In this document: positions 11,849 through 20,629 of the stretch, one piece after another
Layout: each line of letters starts with the position of its first letter
Numbering within the stretch: position 1 is the stretch's first letter
Assembly: GCF_000813845.1 (NCBI RefSeq)
Contig: NZ_JWTB01000030.1
Coordinates: 1 to 64,000, forward strand
Direction of reading: 5' to 3'
DNA length: 64,000 nt
Source of the DNA: Pseudarthrobacter phenanthrenivorans
GTDB taxonomy: Bacteria; Actinomycetota; Actinomycetes; Actinomycetales; Micrococcaceae
The notes under the pieces: model-generated
The model's input: only the letters and a program-made list of their open reading frames with translations
Told to the model about the DNA's origin: nothing
The model's database searches: none
Position numbers and translations under genes: made by a program

Positions 11849-12318
11849 TGGGTTGTCTCGGCGGGTGCTTCTTTGCCGGTGAAGCCGGACAGGAGTTCAC
11901 GCTGGAGCCCGAACATCTCCGCCTTCTCCTCCGGTTCGGCGTGGTCGTAGCCCAGCAGGTGCAGGATGCCGTGCGTGGTCAGCAGCAGCATTTCGGCCTC
12001 AAGCGGGTGGCCGGCATTCCTGGCCTGGACCTTTGCAACCTGCGGGCAGATCGCGATGTCGCCCAGCATGCCCTGCGGCGTCGGGCGGTCGGGGGTTCCG
12101 GGTGTCAGCTCGTCCATCGGGACCGAGAGCACGTCCGTTGCCCCCGGTTCGTCCATCAGCTCGATGTGGAGCTTCTCCATGGCCGGTTCGTCCACCAGGA
12201 GGATGGACAGCTCGGCCTGCGGATGGATGTAGAGCTGCTCAAAGATGTACCGCGCCAGGGCCACCAGTGCGGCTTCGTCCACCTGGACGCCGGACTCGTT
12301 GTTGACCTCGATGCTCAC
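11845..12318 (-). CDS. ybeY: rRNA maturation endoribonuclease YbeY
   Basis: Zinc-dependent single-strand endoribonuclease acting in 16S rRNA 3' maturation and ribosome quality control. The 157-residue protein carries the family metal motif HGILHLLGYDH, with His at about 116, 120 and 126. The upstream DEPGATDVLSVPMDE segment is also typical. It overlaps phoH by 4 bases upstream and the CBS protein by 4 bases downstream, the usual phoH-ybeY pairing. Confidence 0.97.
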   Translation of the reverse strand: MSIEVNNESGVQVDEAALVALARYIFEQLYIHPQAELSILLVDEPAMEKLHIELMDEPGATDVLSVPMDELTPGTPDRPTPQGMLGDIAICPQVAKVQARNAGHPLEAEMLLLTTHGILHLLGYDHAEPEEKAEMFGLQRELLSGFTGKEAPAETTQ

Positions 12319-13403
12319 GCGTGTTCCCCCCGTTTTTCCCGGCCCGCGGAGTGCTTGACCCGGTTCCGCTGGGCTTCATCCCAGATGCTGTAGGCGTTGA
12401 CGATGTCCCCGACCAGCCGGTGCCGCACGACGTCGGCGGCGTCCAGGACGGAGAAGTTGACGCCGTCGATTCCCTGCAGGATTTCCTCGACGATCCGCAG
12501 GCCCGAGCGGGTGCCGAAGGGCAGGTCCACCTGGGTGATGTCTCCGGTGACCACCATCTTTGAACCGAATCCGAGCCGGGTGAGGAACATCTTCATCTGC
12601 TCCGGTGTGGTGTTCTGGGCTTCGTCAAGGATGATGAAGGCATCGTTCAGGGTACGGCCGCGCATGTACGCCAGGGGCGCCACTTCGATGGTTCCGGCTG
12701 CCATGAGGCGCGGGATGGATTCGGGGTCCATCATGTCGTGCAGGGCGTCATAGAGCGGCCGGAGATAGGGATCGATCTTGTCGCTGAGCGTTCCGGGCAG
12801 GAACCCGAGCCGCTCCCCTGCTTCGACGGCGGGCCGGGTCAGGATGATCCGGCTGACCTCTTTTTGCTGCAGCGCCTGGACGGCTTTTGCCATGGCCAGG
12901 TACGTCTTGCCGGTGCCGGCGGGGCCGATGCCGAAGATCACCGTGTTCACGTCAATGGCATCGACGTAGTTCTTCTGGTTCAGCGTCTTGGGCCGGATGG
13001 TCCTGCCGCGGCTGGAAAGGATGTCGTGGGTAAGTACATCCACGGGATTCTGGAGGGACTGGGTGCGCAGGAGCGCCGCCAGCTGCTGAAGAACGGCGGG
13101 TGTGATGACCGTGCCGCGGGCCACCAGTCCACGGACTTCCTGGAGGAGCCGCATAATGCGGGGCACGTCGCTGGTCGGTCCGCTGATGGACAGTTCGTTG
13201 CCGCGTGCATGGAAGTTGACGTCCGGGAACTGCTCTTCGATGAACCGCAGCGCCTCGTCGTGGCTGCCAAGCGACTGAACCATTTGGTCTGAGTTCTCAA
13301 AGAGGACTACCTCGGTCCGGATTCCGGGCAGGGAGTGCGGGAATTCCCCGGGACTGCCTTCGCCCGTATTAAGCCGGCGCTTACCATTTGCTGATTCAGT
13401 CAT
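12315..13403 (-). CDS. PhoH family ATPase
   Basis: Cytosolic P-loop ATPase of the PhoH/YbeZ type, which partners YbeY in RNA metabolism. The 362-residue protein has a small N-terminal KH-like region (NFHARGNELSISGPT), Walker A GPAGTGKT at about residues 160-167 and Walker B FIILDEAQNT. The sensor segment TGDITQVDLP is also present. First gene of the phoH-ybeY-CBS-era operon. The ATG at 13403 has no strong ribosome binding site, so the exact start is slightly uncertain. Confidence 0.94.
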   Translation of the reverse strand: MTESANGKRRLNTGEGSPGEFPHSLPGIRTEVVLFENSDQMVQSLGSHDEALRFIEEQFPDVNFHARGNELSISGPTSDVPRIMRLLQEVRGLVARGTVITPAVLQQLAALLRTQSLQNPVDVLTHDILSSRGRTIRPKTLNQKNYVDAIDVNTVIFGIGPAGTGKTYLAMAKAVQALQQKEVSRIILTRPAVEAGERLGFLPGTLSDKIDPYLRPLYDALHDMMDPESIPRLMAAGTIEVAPLAYMRGRTLNDAFIILDEAQNTTPEQMKMFLTRLGFGSKMVVTGDITQVDLPFGTRSGLRIVEEILQGIDGVNFSVLDAADVVRHRLVGDIVNAYSIWDEAQRNRVKHSAGREKRGEHA

Positions 13404-13813
13404 GGTGCTGGCCCGCAGGCCTGTGGTCCCCTCGAAGATCGACGTCGCTTGTTTTCTCTGCCGGGCCGGGATTCCGCTGCGCGGAGCTCCATGCCCAGTG
13501 ATCCCTATATCTTACGCCAGCCCCTGCCCAGGCAGGGTCCATGCCCGGGTGGCCGGCGCCTTGCCGGGCCGGCGCCCCCGCAGGGTTCCCCGGCGCAGGA
13601 TGCGCAACTGCTGCCGCAGCAGGCAGCGTCAGACCGGGTTTGGTATCAACTTCATATCGGCCTCATATCGTTCCCGTTGCAGTTGGACCGCAGGAGCCAA
13701 AAGTGCCGTTGTGGAGTGGTCCCCCTATGCAATGCTGGAAAACCAGCATCTGCTGGGAAGCCAGGCCGCCAGGGGAACGGCCCGCCATGCCAGGAAAGGA
13801 CAAGGGCAGGACA
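13404..13813. other. 410-bp divergent intergenic region (phoH / GerMN lipoprotein)
   Basis: No convincing gene is seen here. It must hold the promoters of the phoH operon (minus) and the lipoprotein (plus), but I cannot name -35/-10 pairs with confidence. A 16-bp palindrome CCCTGCC-CA-GGCAGGG lies at 13522-13537. A direct repeat TCATATCG occurs at 13652-13659 and 13663-13670, 11 bp apart (one helical turn). Confidence 0.5.
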
Positions 13814-14770
13814 ATGCCGGTTTCCTCTGTGCCCGAACGGGCAGGACGATCGATGGGGCGCCTGCGCCCGGCCGTCCTTGCGGGGATCCTCGTGTTCGTC
13901 CCCGTCCTTGCGGGCTGCACTGCGGAGGGCGGACCGGCCCCGACCGGCACCATCGCATCCGTTCCGGCGACGGGCGGGACCGTACCGGATGCTCCGGCCA
14001 CCAGCGCGCCACTGGAAACCACCCAGTCTTCCAACAAGGCTCCGGTGTACTGGATCGGCCGCAGCGGCGGAAACATCTTCCTGTACCGCGAGTTCCGGGA
14101 CGTCCCGGAGCAGGAGAATCCGGTGACGCGGGCGCTGCGCGCGATGATGTCGGAGAAGCCGCTGGATCCCGACTTCTTCACGCCCTGGCAAAACCCGGAC
14201 AAGCTTGCCACCTCCATTTCGGGCAAGGACATCATCACCGTGGATGTCTCTTCCGACGCCTTCAACAGCAACCTGGACGCCGACATGGCCGCGCGCGCAA
14301 TCCAGCAGTTGGTCTATACGGCCACGGCTGCCGCCGCCAGTTCCGGCCTGATCGACACCGGCCAGCAGGTCAAGGTCAGGATCCTGGTGGACGGCCACAC
14401 GGACTATGTCGCTTTCGGCAAAGTGCAGCTGGGTGCCTTGATGACCCGCGCTGCCGGCCTGGTGGCACCGGTCTGGATCATCGATCCGCAGGAGAACGCC
14501 GAAGTGGCCGCCGGGAGCGTCAAGATCACCGGCCGCAGCACATCTCCTGGCGCGAAGCTTCGCTGGCAGATCCTGCAGTCCCCCGAAGACAGCACCAAGG
14601 CTCCGTTCCTGACGGGCGAAACCACGGCGGCCGCGGAACAGGGGCAGGCCGGCGTTTTCACGCTGGCCCTCAACCTGCCCGCCGGCGACTATGAACTGCG
14701 GGTGGCGCAGGCAGGGGCCGGAGGCGAACCGGACCGGAACGAGGACACCAGGTCCTTCAAGGTCCGGTAG
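13814..14770 (+). CDS. GerMN-domain lipoprotein with C-terminal Gmad2 domain
   Basis: An exported lipoprotein: a hydrophobic helix at about residues 18-34 ends in the lipobox VLAGC (Cys about 35), followed by a Thr/Pro/Ala-rich linker. The middle is a GerMN domain (VYWIGRSGGNIFLYREF..., TRALRAMM...). The C-terminus is an immunoglobulin-like Gmad2 domain (VWIIDPQENAEVAAGSVKITGRS...). Both domains were first described in spore germination proteins but occur widely in non-sporulating Actinobacteria, where the function is unknown. The ATG at 13814 has AAGGG seven bases upstream; upstream ATGs at 13787 and 13541 lack this. The final 14 bases overlap the end of rsmE on the opposite strand. Confidence 0.86.
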   Translation: MPVSSVPERAGRSMGRLRPAVLAGILVFVPVLAGCTAEGGPAPTGTIASVPATGGTVPDAPATSAPLETTQSSNKAPVYWIGRSGGNIFLYREFRDVPEQENPVTRALRAMMSEKPLDPDFFTPWQNPDKLATSISGKDIITVDVSSDAFNSNLDADMAARAIQQLVYTATAAAASSGLIDTGQQVKVRILVDGHTDYVAFGKVQLGALMTRAAGLVAPVWIIDPQENAEVAAGSVKITGRSTSPGAKLRWQILQSPEDSTKAPFLTGETTAAAEQGQAGVFTLALNLPAGDYELRVAQAGAGGEPDRNEDTRSFKVR

Positions 14771-15536
14771 GAGTCCAGCGGCCAAGGATGTCGCTGGCAA
14801 GGACGACGGCGGCCGGCCCCGCTGTGGAGGAGCGCAGGACGTGGTGCCCCAACAGGGCAGTCACGGCGCCTTTGTCGCAGAGCCTGGTGACCTCGCGGGG
14901 ACTGATCCCGCCTTCCGGTCCCACGATGAGCAGGATTTCACGTGCACCGGGACCGGTTTTTCCCTGCCAGTCCTCGAGGACGGTGCGCAGCGGCCGGACA
15001 GCGTCCTCGTGCAGGATGACGGCCAAGTCCGCTGCTTCCACGGCCGCGGCGAGTCCGGCTGTTTCGACGGCGGGGCGCACCTCGGGGATCCACGCGCGCC
15101 GCGCCTGTTTGGCGGCCGCCGCTACCGTGGACTCCCATTTTGCGTGTGCGCGCGCTGCCCGGTCGCCCTTCCAGCGGACGATGGACCGCTCAGACTGCCA
15201 CGGGATGACGGCGTCGATGCCCAGTTCGGTAGCGGTCTCGATGGCCAGCTCGTCACGGTCTCCCTTGGCCAAGGCCTGGACCAGTACCAGCCGGATGTCC
15301 GGCCTCTCTTCCCTGCTGAGCTCTGCGCACTCGACGTCAAGGGCGGAACCGGCGGCCGAGACCACTTTCCCGGTCATCCGCGTACCGGCGCCGTCCACGA
15401 TGTCCACCGCTTCGCCCGGAGACAGCCGCTTGACGGTCACCGCGTGCCGGGCCTCTGGGCCCTCGAGGAGGAACATGCTCCCCGCTGTCATCCCTGACAG
15501 TGAACCGGCGGAGGTGAAGAAGACGGGGTTGCTCAC
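14757..15536 (-). CDS. rsmE: 16S rRNA (uracil1498-N3)-methyltransferase
   Basis: SPOUT-fold enzyme that methylates U1498 of 16S rRNA using S-adenosylmethionine. The 259-residue protein has an N-terminal PUA-like domain (HAVTVKRLSPGEAVDIVDG) and the trefoil-knot SAM site LIVGPEGGISPREV near residue 205, ending with LGHHVLRSSTAGPAAV. It begins two bases after the dnaJ stop, so it is the last gene of the hrcA-dnaJ-rsmE operon, a common pairing. Confidence 0.96.
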   Translation of the reverse strand: MSNPVFFTSAGSLSGMTAGSMFLLEGPEARHAVTVKRLSPGEAVDIVDGAGTRMTGKVVSAAGSALDVECAELSREERPDIRLVLVQALAKGDRDELAIETATELGIDAVIPWQSERSIVRWKGDRAARAHAKWESTVAAAAKQARRAWIPEVRPAVETAGLAAAVEAADLAVILHEDAVRPLRTVLEDWQGKTGPGAREILLIVGPEGGISPREVTRLCDKGAVTALLGHHVLRSSTAGPAAVVLASDILGRWTPTGP

Positions 15537-15538
15537 CG

Positions 15539-16666
15539 CTACAGGTTACCGAACCGGTCCCGGAGCTTGGCGAACATCCCGCCGCTGGCGGCGAGCTTGC
15601 CCTCGGTGATCTGTTCGCTGCGGAGCTTCGCCAGCTGGCGCAGCAGGTCCTCCTGGGCGGAGTCAAGCTTGGCCGGAGTGTCCACCTGCAGGTGGACCTT
15701 CAGGTCGCCCCGGCCGTAGCCCCTCAGGTGGGTGACACCCAGTCCGCGCAGGGTGATGATTTCCCCTGACTGGGTACCGGGCTTGACGTCGATCTCCTGC
15801 GTGCCGTCGAAGGTCTCCAGGCTGACATCCGTACCCAGCGCAGCCGCGGTCATGGGGATGTGCAGGGTGGCATGCAGGTCATCGCCTTCGCGCACATAGG
15901 TGGCATCGTTGTTGACGCGGATTTCGACGTACAGATCGCCGGTGGGGCCCCCTGCCGGTCCGGCCTCGCCCTGGCCGGAGAGCTGGATGCGGGTTCCGGT
16001 GGCAACGCCCGCGGGTACCTTAATGGTCAGCGAGCGGCGGCTGCGGATGCGGCCCTGGCCGCTGCACTCGTTGCAGGGGTCCTTGATGACCGTGCCGAAG
16101 CCTTCGCAGGTGCCGCAGGGGGCTGCGGTCATGACCTGGCCCAGGATGGAGCGGACGGCCCGCTGCACCTGGCCGCTGCCGCCACAGATATCGCAGCGCT
16201 CGGGATGGGTCCCCGGACGGCAGCAGGATCCGTCACACGTGGGGCAGACCACGGCAGTGTCCACTTCGAGCTTCTTATTGACGCCGAAGACGGCGTCGCG
16301 CAGGTCGATCCGGACGCTGATAAGGGCGTCCTGGCCGCGCCGGACCCTGGACGCGGGGCCGGCGCTGCCGCCGGCACCGAAGAAGGTGTCAAAAATGTCC
16401 TGGAAGGCAAAGCCCTGGCCTGCGTAGCTTGCACCGCCGAAGCCATTGTCCGTGCCGTTCTCGTTCCCGGTGGTGTCATAGACCCGGCGCTTCTGGGGGT
16501 CGGAAAGGACCTCGTAGGCGTGAGTTACCGCCTTGAAGCGTTCCGCAGCGTCGTCACCGGGGTTTACGTCCGGGTGGAGGGTGCGGGCCAGCTTGCGGTA
16601 GGCCTTCTTGATCTCCTCCCCGGTAGCTTCGGGTGAGACTCCAAGGACGTCATAGTGGCTGCTCAA
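15539..16666 (-). CDS. dnaJ: Chaperone protein DnaJ
   Basis: Hsp40 co-chaperone that stimulates DnaK. The 375-residue protein has the J domain at residues 1-70 with the HPD motif ([10 protein letters not shown]) and a short Gly/Phe-rich linker ([14 protein letters not shown]). The zinc region has motifs [16 protein letters not shown] and CNECSGQG; the first repeat is degenerate (CPTCDGSC). The C-terminal substrate domains follow. The start is a TTG at 16666 with GGAAGAG nine bases upstream; no better start is in frame. It follows hrcA by about 84 bp and should share its CIRCE control. Confidence 0.95.
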   Translation of the reverse strand: MSSHYDVLGVSPEATGEEIKKAYRKLARTLHPDVNPGDDAAERFKAVTHAYEVLSDPQKRRVYDTTGNENGTDNGFGGASYAGQGFAFQDIFDTFFGAGGSAGPASRVRRGQDALISVRIDLRDAVFGVNKKLEVDTAVVCPTCDGSCCRPGTHPERCDICGGSGQVQRAVRSILGQVMTAAPCGTCEGFGTVIKDPCNECSGQGRIRSRRSLTIKVPAGVATGTRIQLSGQGEAGPAGGPTGDLYVEIRVNNDATYVREGDDLHATLHIPMTAAALGTDVSLETFDGTQEIDVKPGTQSGEIITLRGLGVTHLRGYGRGDLKVHLQVDTPAKLDSAQEDLLRQLAKLRSEQITEGKLAASGGMFAKLRDRFGNL

Positions 16667-16750
16667 AGTTCGTATCTCTTCCTTGTTGTACTGCGTTCAG
16701 TCGGCGGCCAAGCTCTTGTCTTCGGGCCGGACAGCTCCGGCGGCAAAGAG

Positions 16751-17764
16751 TCAGGGCCCCAAAATCCTGGAAAGGTAGCGGGCTACTGCCCTGACGGCGG
16801 CCATGGTGGTGGGATAGTCCATCCGGGTCGGGCCGAGGATTCCTACTTTCGCGGCGCTGTCCGGACCATAGCCGGTGGCCACCACGGATGCCTCGGCGAG
16901 TCCGTCATAGGGGTTTTCCCGCCCGATGCTCACAGCCACACCGCGGTGGTCCTGCGCCATTTCACTCAGCAGGCGCAGCATCACCACCTGCTCCTCGAGC
17001 GCCTCCAGCACCGGGCCGATGCTGAGCGGGAAATCCACGTTGGACCTGGCCAGGTTGGCGGTCCCGGCCATGACCATCCGGTCCTCCCGGCTGCTTTGCG
17101 CCAGTGCCTCCAGCCCCAGGGCCAGCGCGTGTGCTGCCTGGCGCTGCGCGTGGGGCGTGGCGGCCACGACGGCGGGAAGCGCCTGCGCAAGCTGGCTCAG
17201 CCGGGTTCCGCCCAGGGCACCAAGGAACCGGGTGCGGAGCTCGGCCAGCACGTCGTCACCAAGGTCCTGTCCGACGTCGATGACGCGCTGCTCCACTTTG
17301 CCGCTGTTGGCGATCAGGACCACCAGTACTTTGCGCGGGGCCAGCAGGACGAATTCGATGTGGCGGACAAGTGCCCGGCTCAGGTGCGGGTACTGGACCA
17401 CGGCCACCTGGTTGGTCAGTTGCGACAGCAGCCGGACGGTGCGTTCCAGGACGTCGTCGAGGTCATCTGCACCTTCCAGCAGGGACTGGATGGCCCGGCG
17501 CTCGGCGGCCGACAGGGGTTTGACGGCCGAAATCTGGTCGACGAAAAGCCGGTAGCCCTTGTCGGTGGGAATCCTGCCGGCGCTGGTGTGCGGGGCCGTG
17601 ATGAGCCCTTCATCCTCCAGCGCTGCCATGTCGTTGCGGATGGTGGCGCTCGAAACGCCAAGGTGATGCCGCTCCACCAGGGCCTTCGACCCCACGGGTT
17701 CGCGGGAGTGGACGTAGTCCTCAACGATGGCCCGCAGTACTTCCAGTTTGCGTGGCTCGCTCAC
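16751..17764 (-). CDS. hrcA: Heat-inducible transcriptional repressor HrcA
   Basis: Repressor that binds CIRCE operators. The 337-residue protein opens with the winged-helix domain ([24 protein letters not shown], then [16 protein letters not shown]). A GAF-like dimer domain and the inserted HrcA region complete it. The GTG at 17764 has GGAGG six bases upstream. A longer frame to 17833 would run over the operator half-site region and is rejected. A CIRCE element lies 55-82 bp upstream, so hrcA-dnaJ-rsmE is probably autoregulated and heat-induced. Confidence 0.97.
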   Translation of the reverse strand: MSEPRKLEVLRAIVEDYVHSREPVGSKALVERHHLGVSSATIRNDMAALEDEGLITAPHTSAGRIPTDKGYRLFVDQISAVKPLSAAERRAIQSLLEGADDLDDVLERTVRLLSQLTNQVAVVQYPHLSRALVRHIEFVLLAPRKVLVVLIANSGKVEQRVIDVGQDLGDDVLAELRTRFLGALGGTRLSQLAQALPAVVAATPHAQRQAAHALALGLEALAQSSREDRMVMAGTANLARSNVDFPLSIGPVLEALEEQVVMLRLLSEMAQDHRGVAVSIGRENPYDGLAEASVVATGYGPDSAAKVGILGPTRMDYPTTMAAVRAVARYLSRILGP

Positions 17765-17819
17765 TCTCCACCTCCATCCATGGTCCGGGGCGCGCGCCCC
17801 GCCCGGTGCCAGCCAGGGG

Positions 17820-17846
17820 TTAGCACTCGACATGCCTAAGTGCTAA
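17820..17846 (-). promoter_or_regulatory. CIRCE operator of hrcA-dnaJ-rsmE
   Basis: TTAGCACTC, nine-base spacer, AAGTGCTAA; only one position departs from the canonical TTAGCACTC-N9-GAGTGCTAA. It sits just upstream of hrcA, and a possible -10 box CATAAT for hrcA is at 17853-17858. A further TTAGCATT half-site-like sequence follows on the plus strand near 17872. Confidence 0.95.
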
Positions 17847-17936
17847 CAGTCTATTATGCCTTGCCCCGTTGTTAGCATTGGTACCGCTCCGGGCGAAATT
17901 CCGGGGCCAGGGACCTAGTGCTAGGCGGATGACTTC

Positions 17937-18785
17937 ATGGATTACCAGAACTGGGGACCCCGGGGAATCTCCGCTCCAGCCCGGACGGAACTTCCCGAGG
18001 TTCCCGTCCAGCGCGGCATGGTGCTTGAGGAAGTCCAGTCCGGCTGGGTGGGGGCCGTGACGCGGGTGGAGAAATCCGGCGGGATGCACGTGGTGGCGCT
18101 GGAGGACCGGCGGGGCAAGTCGCGGACTTTCCGGCTGGGATTCGGTTTCCTGCTCGAAGGCCAGCCCATCCGGCTGATGCCGCCGGCACCCAAGGCTGCA
18201 GCCACCGGAGCAGCCGGGCGGACCGCATCCGGGTCCGTGCGGGTGGAAGGCCAGCGCGCCCAGGTGGCGAAGGCCAGCCGGATCTGGGTGGAAGGCAAGC
18301 ACGACGCCGAACTGGTGGAGAAGGTCTGGGGAGACGACCTGCGCGTGGAGGGCATCGTCGTCGAGCCCCTGCACGGTATCGACGACCTGGCCGGCGCCGT
18401 CGCCGCGTTCAAGCCCGGCCCGGGCCGGCGGCTGGGTGTGCTGGTGGATCACCTGGTCCCCGATTCCAAGGAATCGCGCATCGCGGACGCCGTCATGGCT
18501 TCCCCGGGGGCCGCGGGCAACGTCCTGATTGTCGGCCACCCCTACGTGGACGTCTGGCAGGCCATCCGGCCCGCCGTCCTGGGCATCGACAAATGGCCTG
18601 CCGTTCCCCGCGGGCAGGACTGGAAGACCGGGATCCTGAAAGCGTTCGGCTGGCCGCACGCCACCAAGGAAGACATTGGGCTCGGATGGCAGAAACTGCT
18701 GGGGGCCGTCCGCACGTACGCCGACCTGGAAGCGTCCCTCCTGGGACGGGTGGAGGAGGTCATCGACTTCCTCACCGTGCCCTGA
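17937..18785 (+). CDS. DUF3097 domain protein
   Basis: A 282-residue soluble protein of the actinobacterial DUF3097 family. Visible segments are an N-terminal part with GWVGAVTRVEKSGGMHVVALEDR, a low-complexity Ala/Thr linker at about 82-98 and a Toprim-like core. The core shows IWVEGKHDAELVEKVWGDDLR followed by LGVLVDHLVPDSKESRIADAV, with acidic residues spaced as in Toprim domains. A nuclease or primase-like role is possible from the core, but no activity is established. It is divergent from hrcA across the CIRCE region. A small palindrome CCTAG-TG-CTAGG (17914-17925) precedes the start. Confidence 0.88.
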   Translation: MDYQNWGPRGISAPARTELPEVPVQRGMVLEEVQSGWVGAVTRVEKSGGMHVVALEDRRGKSRTFRLGFGFLLEGQPIRLMPPAPKAAATGAAGRTASGSVRVEGQRAQVAKASRIWVEGKHDAELVEKVWGDDLRVEGIVVEPLHGIDDLAGAVAAFKPGPGRRLGVLVDHLVPDSKESRIADAVMASPGAAGNVLIVGHPYVDVWQAIRPAVLGIDKWPAVPRGQDWKTGILKAFGWPHATKEDIGLGWQKLLGAVRTYADLEASLLGRVEEVIDFLTVP

Positions 18786-18910
18786 CGGCCGGGCAGGTCC
18801 CCAACAGCCAGTATTCTTGGTATTGCGGGTGCCTTGCAGACATACACGGCACACCCCCACCGCGCCAGAACATGAAGCCAGCACCACTTGCACCTCCGAA
18901 GGAACAGACT

Positions 18911-19321
18911 GTGGCAGACAACGCACGTGATCACAGGGACGGCCAGGGCCGTTCCGAGTACCATGGCGTCCCCGCCAATGCGCTGCCGCTGACGGCCAGC
19001 GAAGACCGCCAGTGGGCCACGCTCGCACATTTCGGTGGAATCCTGGGATGCGTCCCGTCGCTGCTGATCTACCTGATCTTCCGGGACCGCGGACCGTTCA
19101 CCGCCCAGGAATCGAAGGAAGCACTGAACTTCAGCCTGCCGCCCACCATCGCCGCCGTGCTGGCCAACATCCTGGTGTTCATCCCCTACGTGGGAAATAT
19201 CTTCGCCGTCATTGCCACGCTGATCTGGGTGGCGCTCACCTGCTTCTCCGTGGCAGCGGGAATCCACGTCAACCGGGGCCAGCCGCACCGGTACCAGCTC
19301 AACCTTCGCTGGATTAAGTAA
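18911..19321 (+). CDS. DUF4870 domain membrane protein
   Basis: A 136-residue protein with a polar N-terminus of about 35 residues followed by the DUF4870 pattern (ASEDRQWATLAHFGGILG...). There are three hydrophobic segments: about 45-60, 78-98 and 100-122. It ends in HRYQLNLRWIK. The GTG at 18911 is chosen because AAGGA stands seven bases upstream; an ATG at 18872 has no ribosome binding site. The family has no assigned function. It stands alone between DUF3097 (+) and the convergent hemW. Confidence 0.85.
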   Translation: MADNARDHRDGQGRSEYHGVPANALPLTASEDRQWATLAHFGGILGCVPSLLIYLIFRDRGPFTAQESKEALNFSLPPTIAAVLANILVFIPYVGNIFAVIATLIWVALTCFSVAAGIHVNRGQPHRYQLNLRWIK

Positions 19322-19374
19322 GCGGCGTTCCGGGCCCGCCGCTGGCGTCCGGATTCCCGGAAGGACCCTCCGCG

Positions 19375-20604
19375 TCAGTCCGGGAGGATCCGGCGGACCA
19401 CTGCGTCGGCCAGGAGCCTGCCCCTTAGCGTCAGGACCAGCCGTCCCCGGAAGGCGTCAGCGGGTTCCACGAGGCCGTCGGCGATCAGGCCGGCCACCTG
19501 GTGCCTGCCTCCGGCAGTAAGCGTCGACAGGTCCAGCCCCGACTGCAACCGCGCTTCAAGCATCACCCGTTCCATGGTCCGGGTCTGCGCATCCAACGTT
19601 TCCCTGCCCGCCGCAGGCGACAGCCCCTGGGACAGCCGGTTGGCATACGCTGCCGGATGCTTGACGTTCCACCAGCGGACACCGCCAACGTGTGAGTGGG
19701 CGCCGGGCCCGATGCCCCACCAGTCATCGCCCCGCCAGTAGGCAAGGTTGTGCCGGCACACCTGCTCAGGCGTGCGCGCCCAGTTGCTGACCTCGTACCA
19801 GCCAAGCCCGGCTTCGGTGATCAGCTGGTCGGCAAGCTCGTATTTGTCAGCGTGGTCGTCGTCGTCAATTCCCGGGACCTCGCCGCGGCGCATCTGCGCG
19901 GCCAGCTTGGTGCCCTCCTCAACGATCAGCGCGTAGGCGCTGATGTGGTCGGGCCCATACGAGAGCGCGGTGTCCAGGGAGTGGCGCCAATCGGCCAGCG
20001 ACTCCCCCGGAGTTCCGTAGATCAGGTCCAGGCTCACGGCGAGCCCCGCTTCGCGGGCCCACTGCACCACCTGCGGCACCCGGCTGGGAGTATGGGTGCG
20101 GTCCAGGACCTTGAGCACATGCGGAACGGCGGACTGCATGCCGAAGGAGACCCTGGTGAAGCCCGCCTCCTTGAGGACCGCCAGGGACTCGGGCGTGACC
20201 GAATCAGGGTTCGCCTCGGTGGTCACCTCGGCACCATCCTCAATTCCCCACTGGTCGATCGCCGCCCGGAGGATCATGGCGAGGTCGTCCGCGGGCAGCA
20301 GCGTGGGCGTGCCGCCCCCGAAGAAGACGGTGCTGAGCTTCCGCTCCGGCAGCCCTGACCTCGAGAGCACCGCCGCCGCCAGCGACACCTCCGATACCGC
20401 GGTTCCGGCATAGGCGTCCTGCGACGCCCCGCCGCCGAGTTCGGTGGCGGTGTAGGTGTTGAAGTCACAGTAACCGCACCGGACAGCGCAGAACGGAATG
20501 TGGACGTACAGGCCAAAGGCCCGGGCCGCCGCACCGTCCGCTGCCTGGTCAGGCAACAGACCGTCCGACGGCGCCGGGTCGCCGAGGGGAAGCACGCTGG
20601 GCAT
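19375..20604 (-). CDS. hemW: Radical SAM heme chaperone HemW
   Basis: Radical SAM protein related to coproporphyrinogen dehydrogenase but acting in heme delivery rather than as HemN. The 409-residue protein has the cluster motif CAVRCGYC (Cys at about 39, 43, 46) and GGGTPTLLP, then the SVSFGMQS-like segment RVSFGMQSAVP. The C-terminal HemN_C domain is also present. It follows lepA by 25 bp on the same strand, a frequent lepA-hemW pairing. Confidence 0.95.
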   Translation of the reverse strand: MPSVLPLGDPAPSDGLLPDQAADGAAARAFGLYVHIPFCAVRCGYCDFNTYTATELGGGASQDAYAGTAVSEVSLAAAVLSRSGLPERKLSTVFFGGGTPTLLPADDLAMILRAAIDQWGIEDGAEVTTEANPDSVTPESLAVLKEAGFTRVSFGMQSAVPHVLKVLDRTHTPSRVPQVVQWAREAGLAVSLDLIYGTPGESLADWRHSLDTALSYGPDHISAYALIVEEGTKLAAQMRRGEVPGIDDDDHADKYELADQLITEAGLGWYEVSNWARTPEQVCRHNLAYWRGDDWWGIGPGAHSHVGGVRWWNVKHPAAYANRLSQGLSPAAGRETLDAQTRTMERVMLEARLQSGLDLSTLTAGGRHQVAGLIADGLVEPADAFRGRLVLTLRGRLLADAVVRRILPD

Positions 20605-20629
20605 CAGCGGGTCCCCCGCTGTGCGGTGG

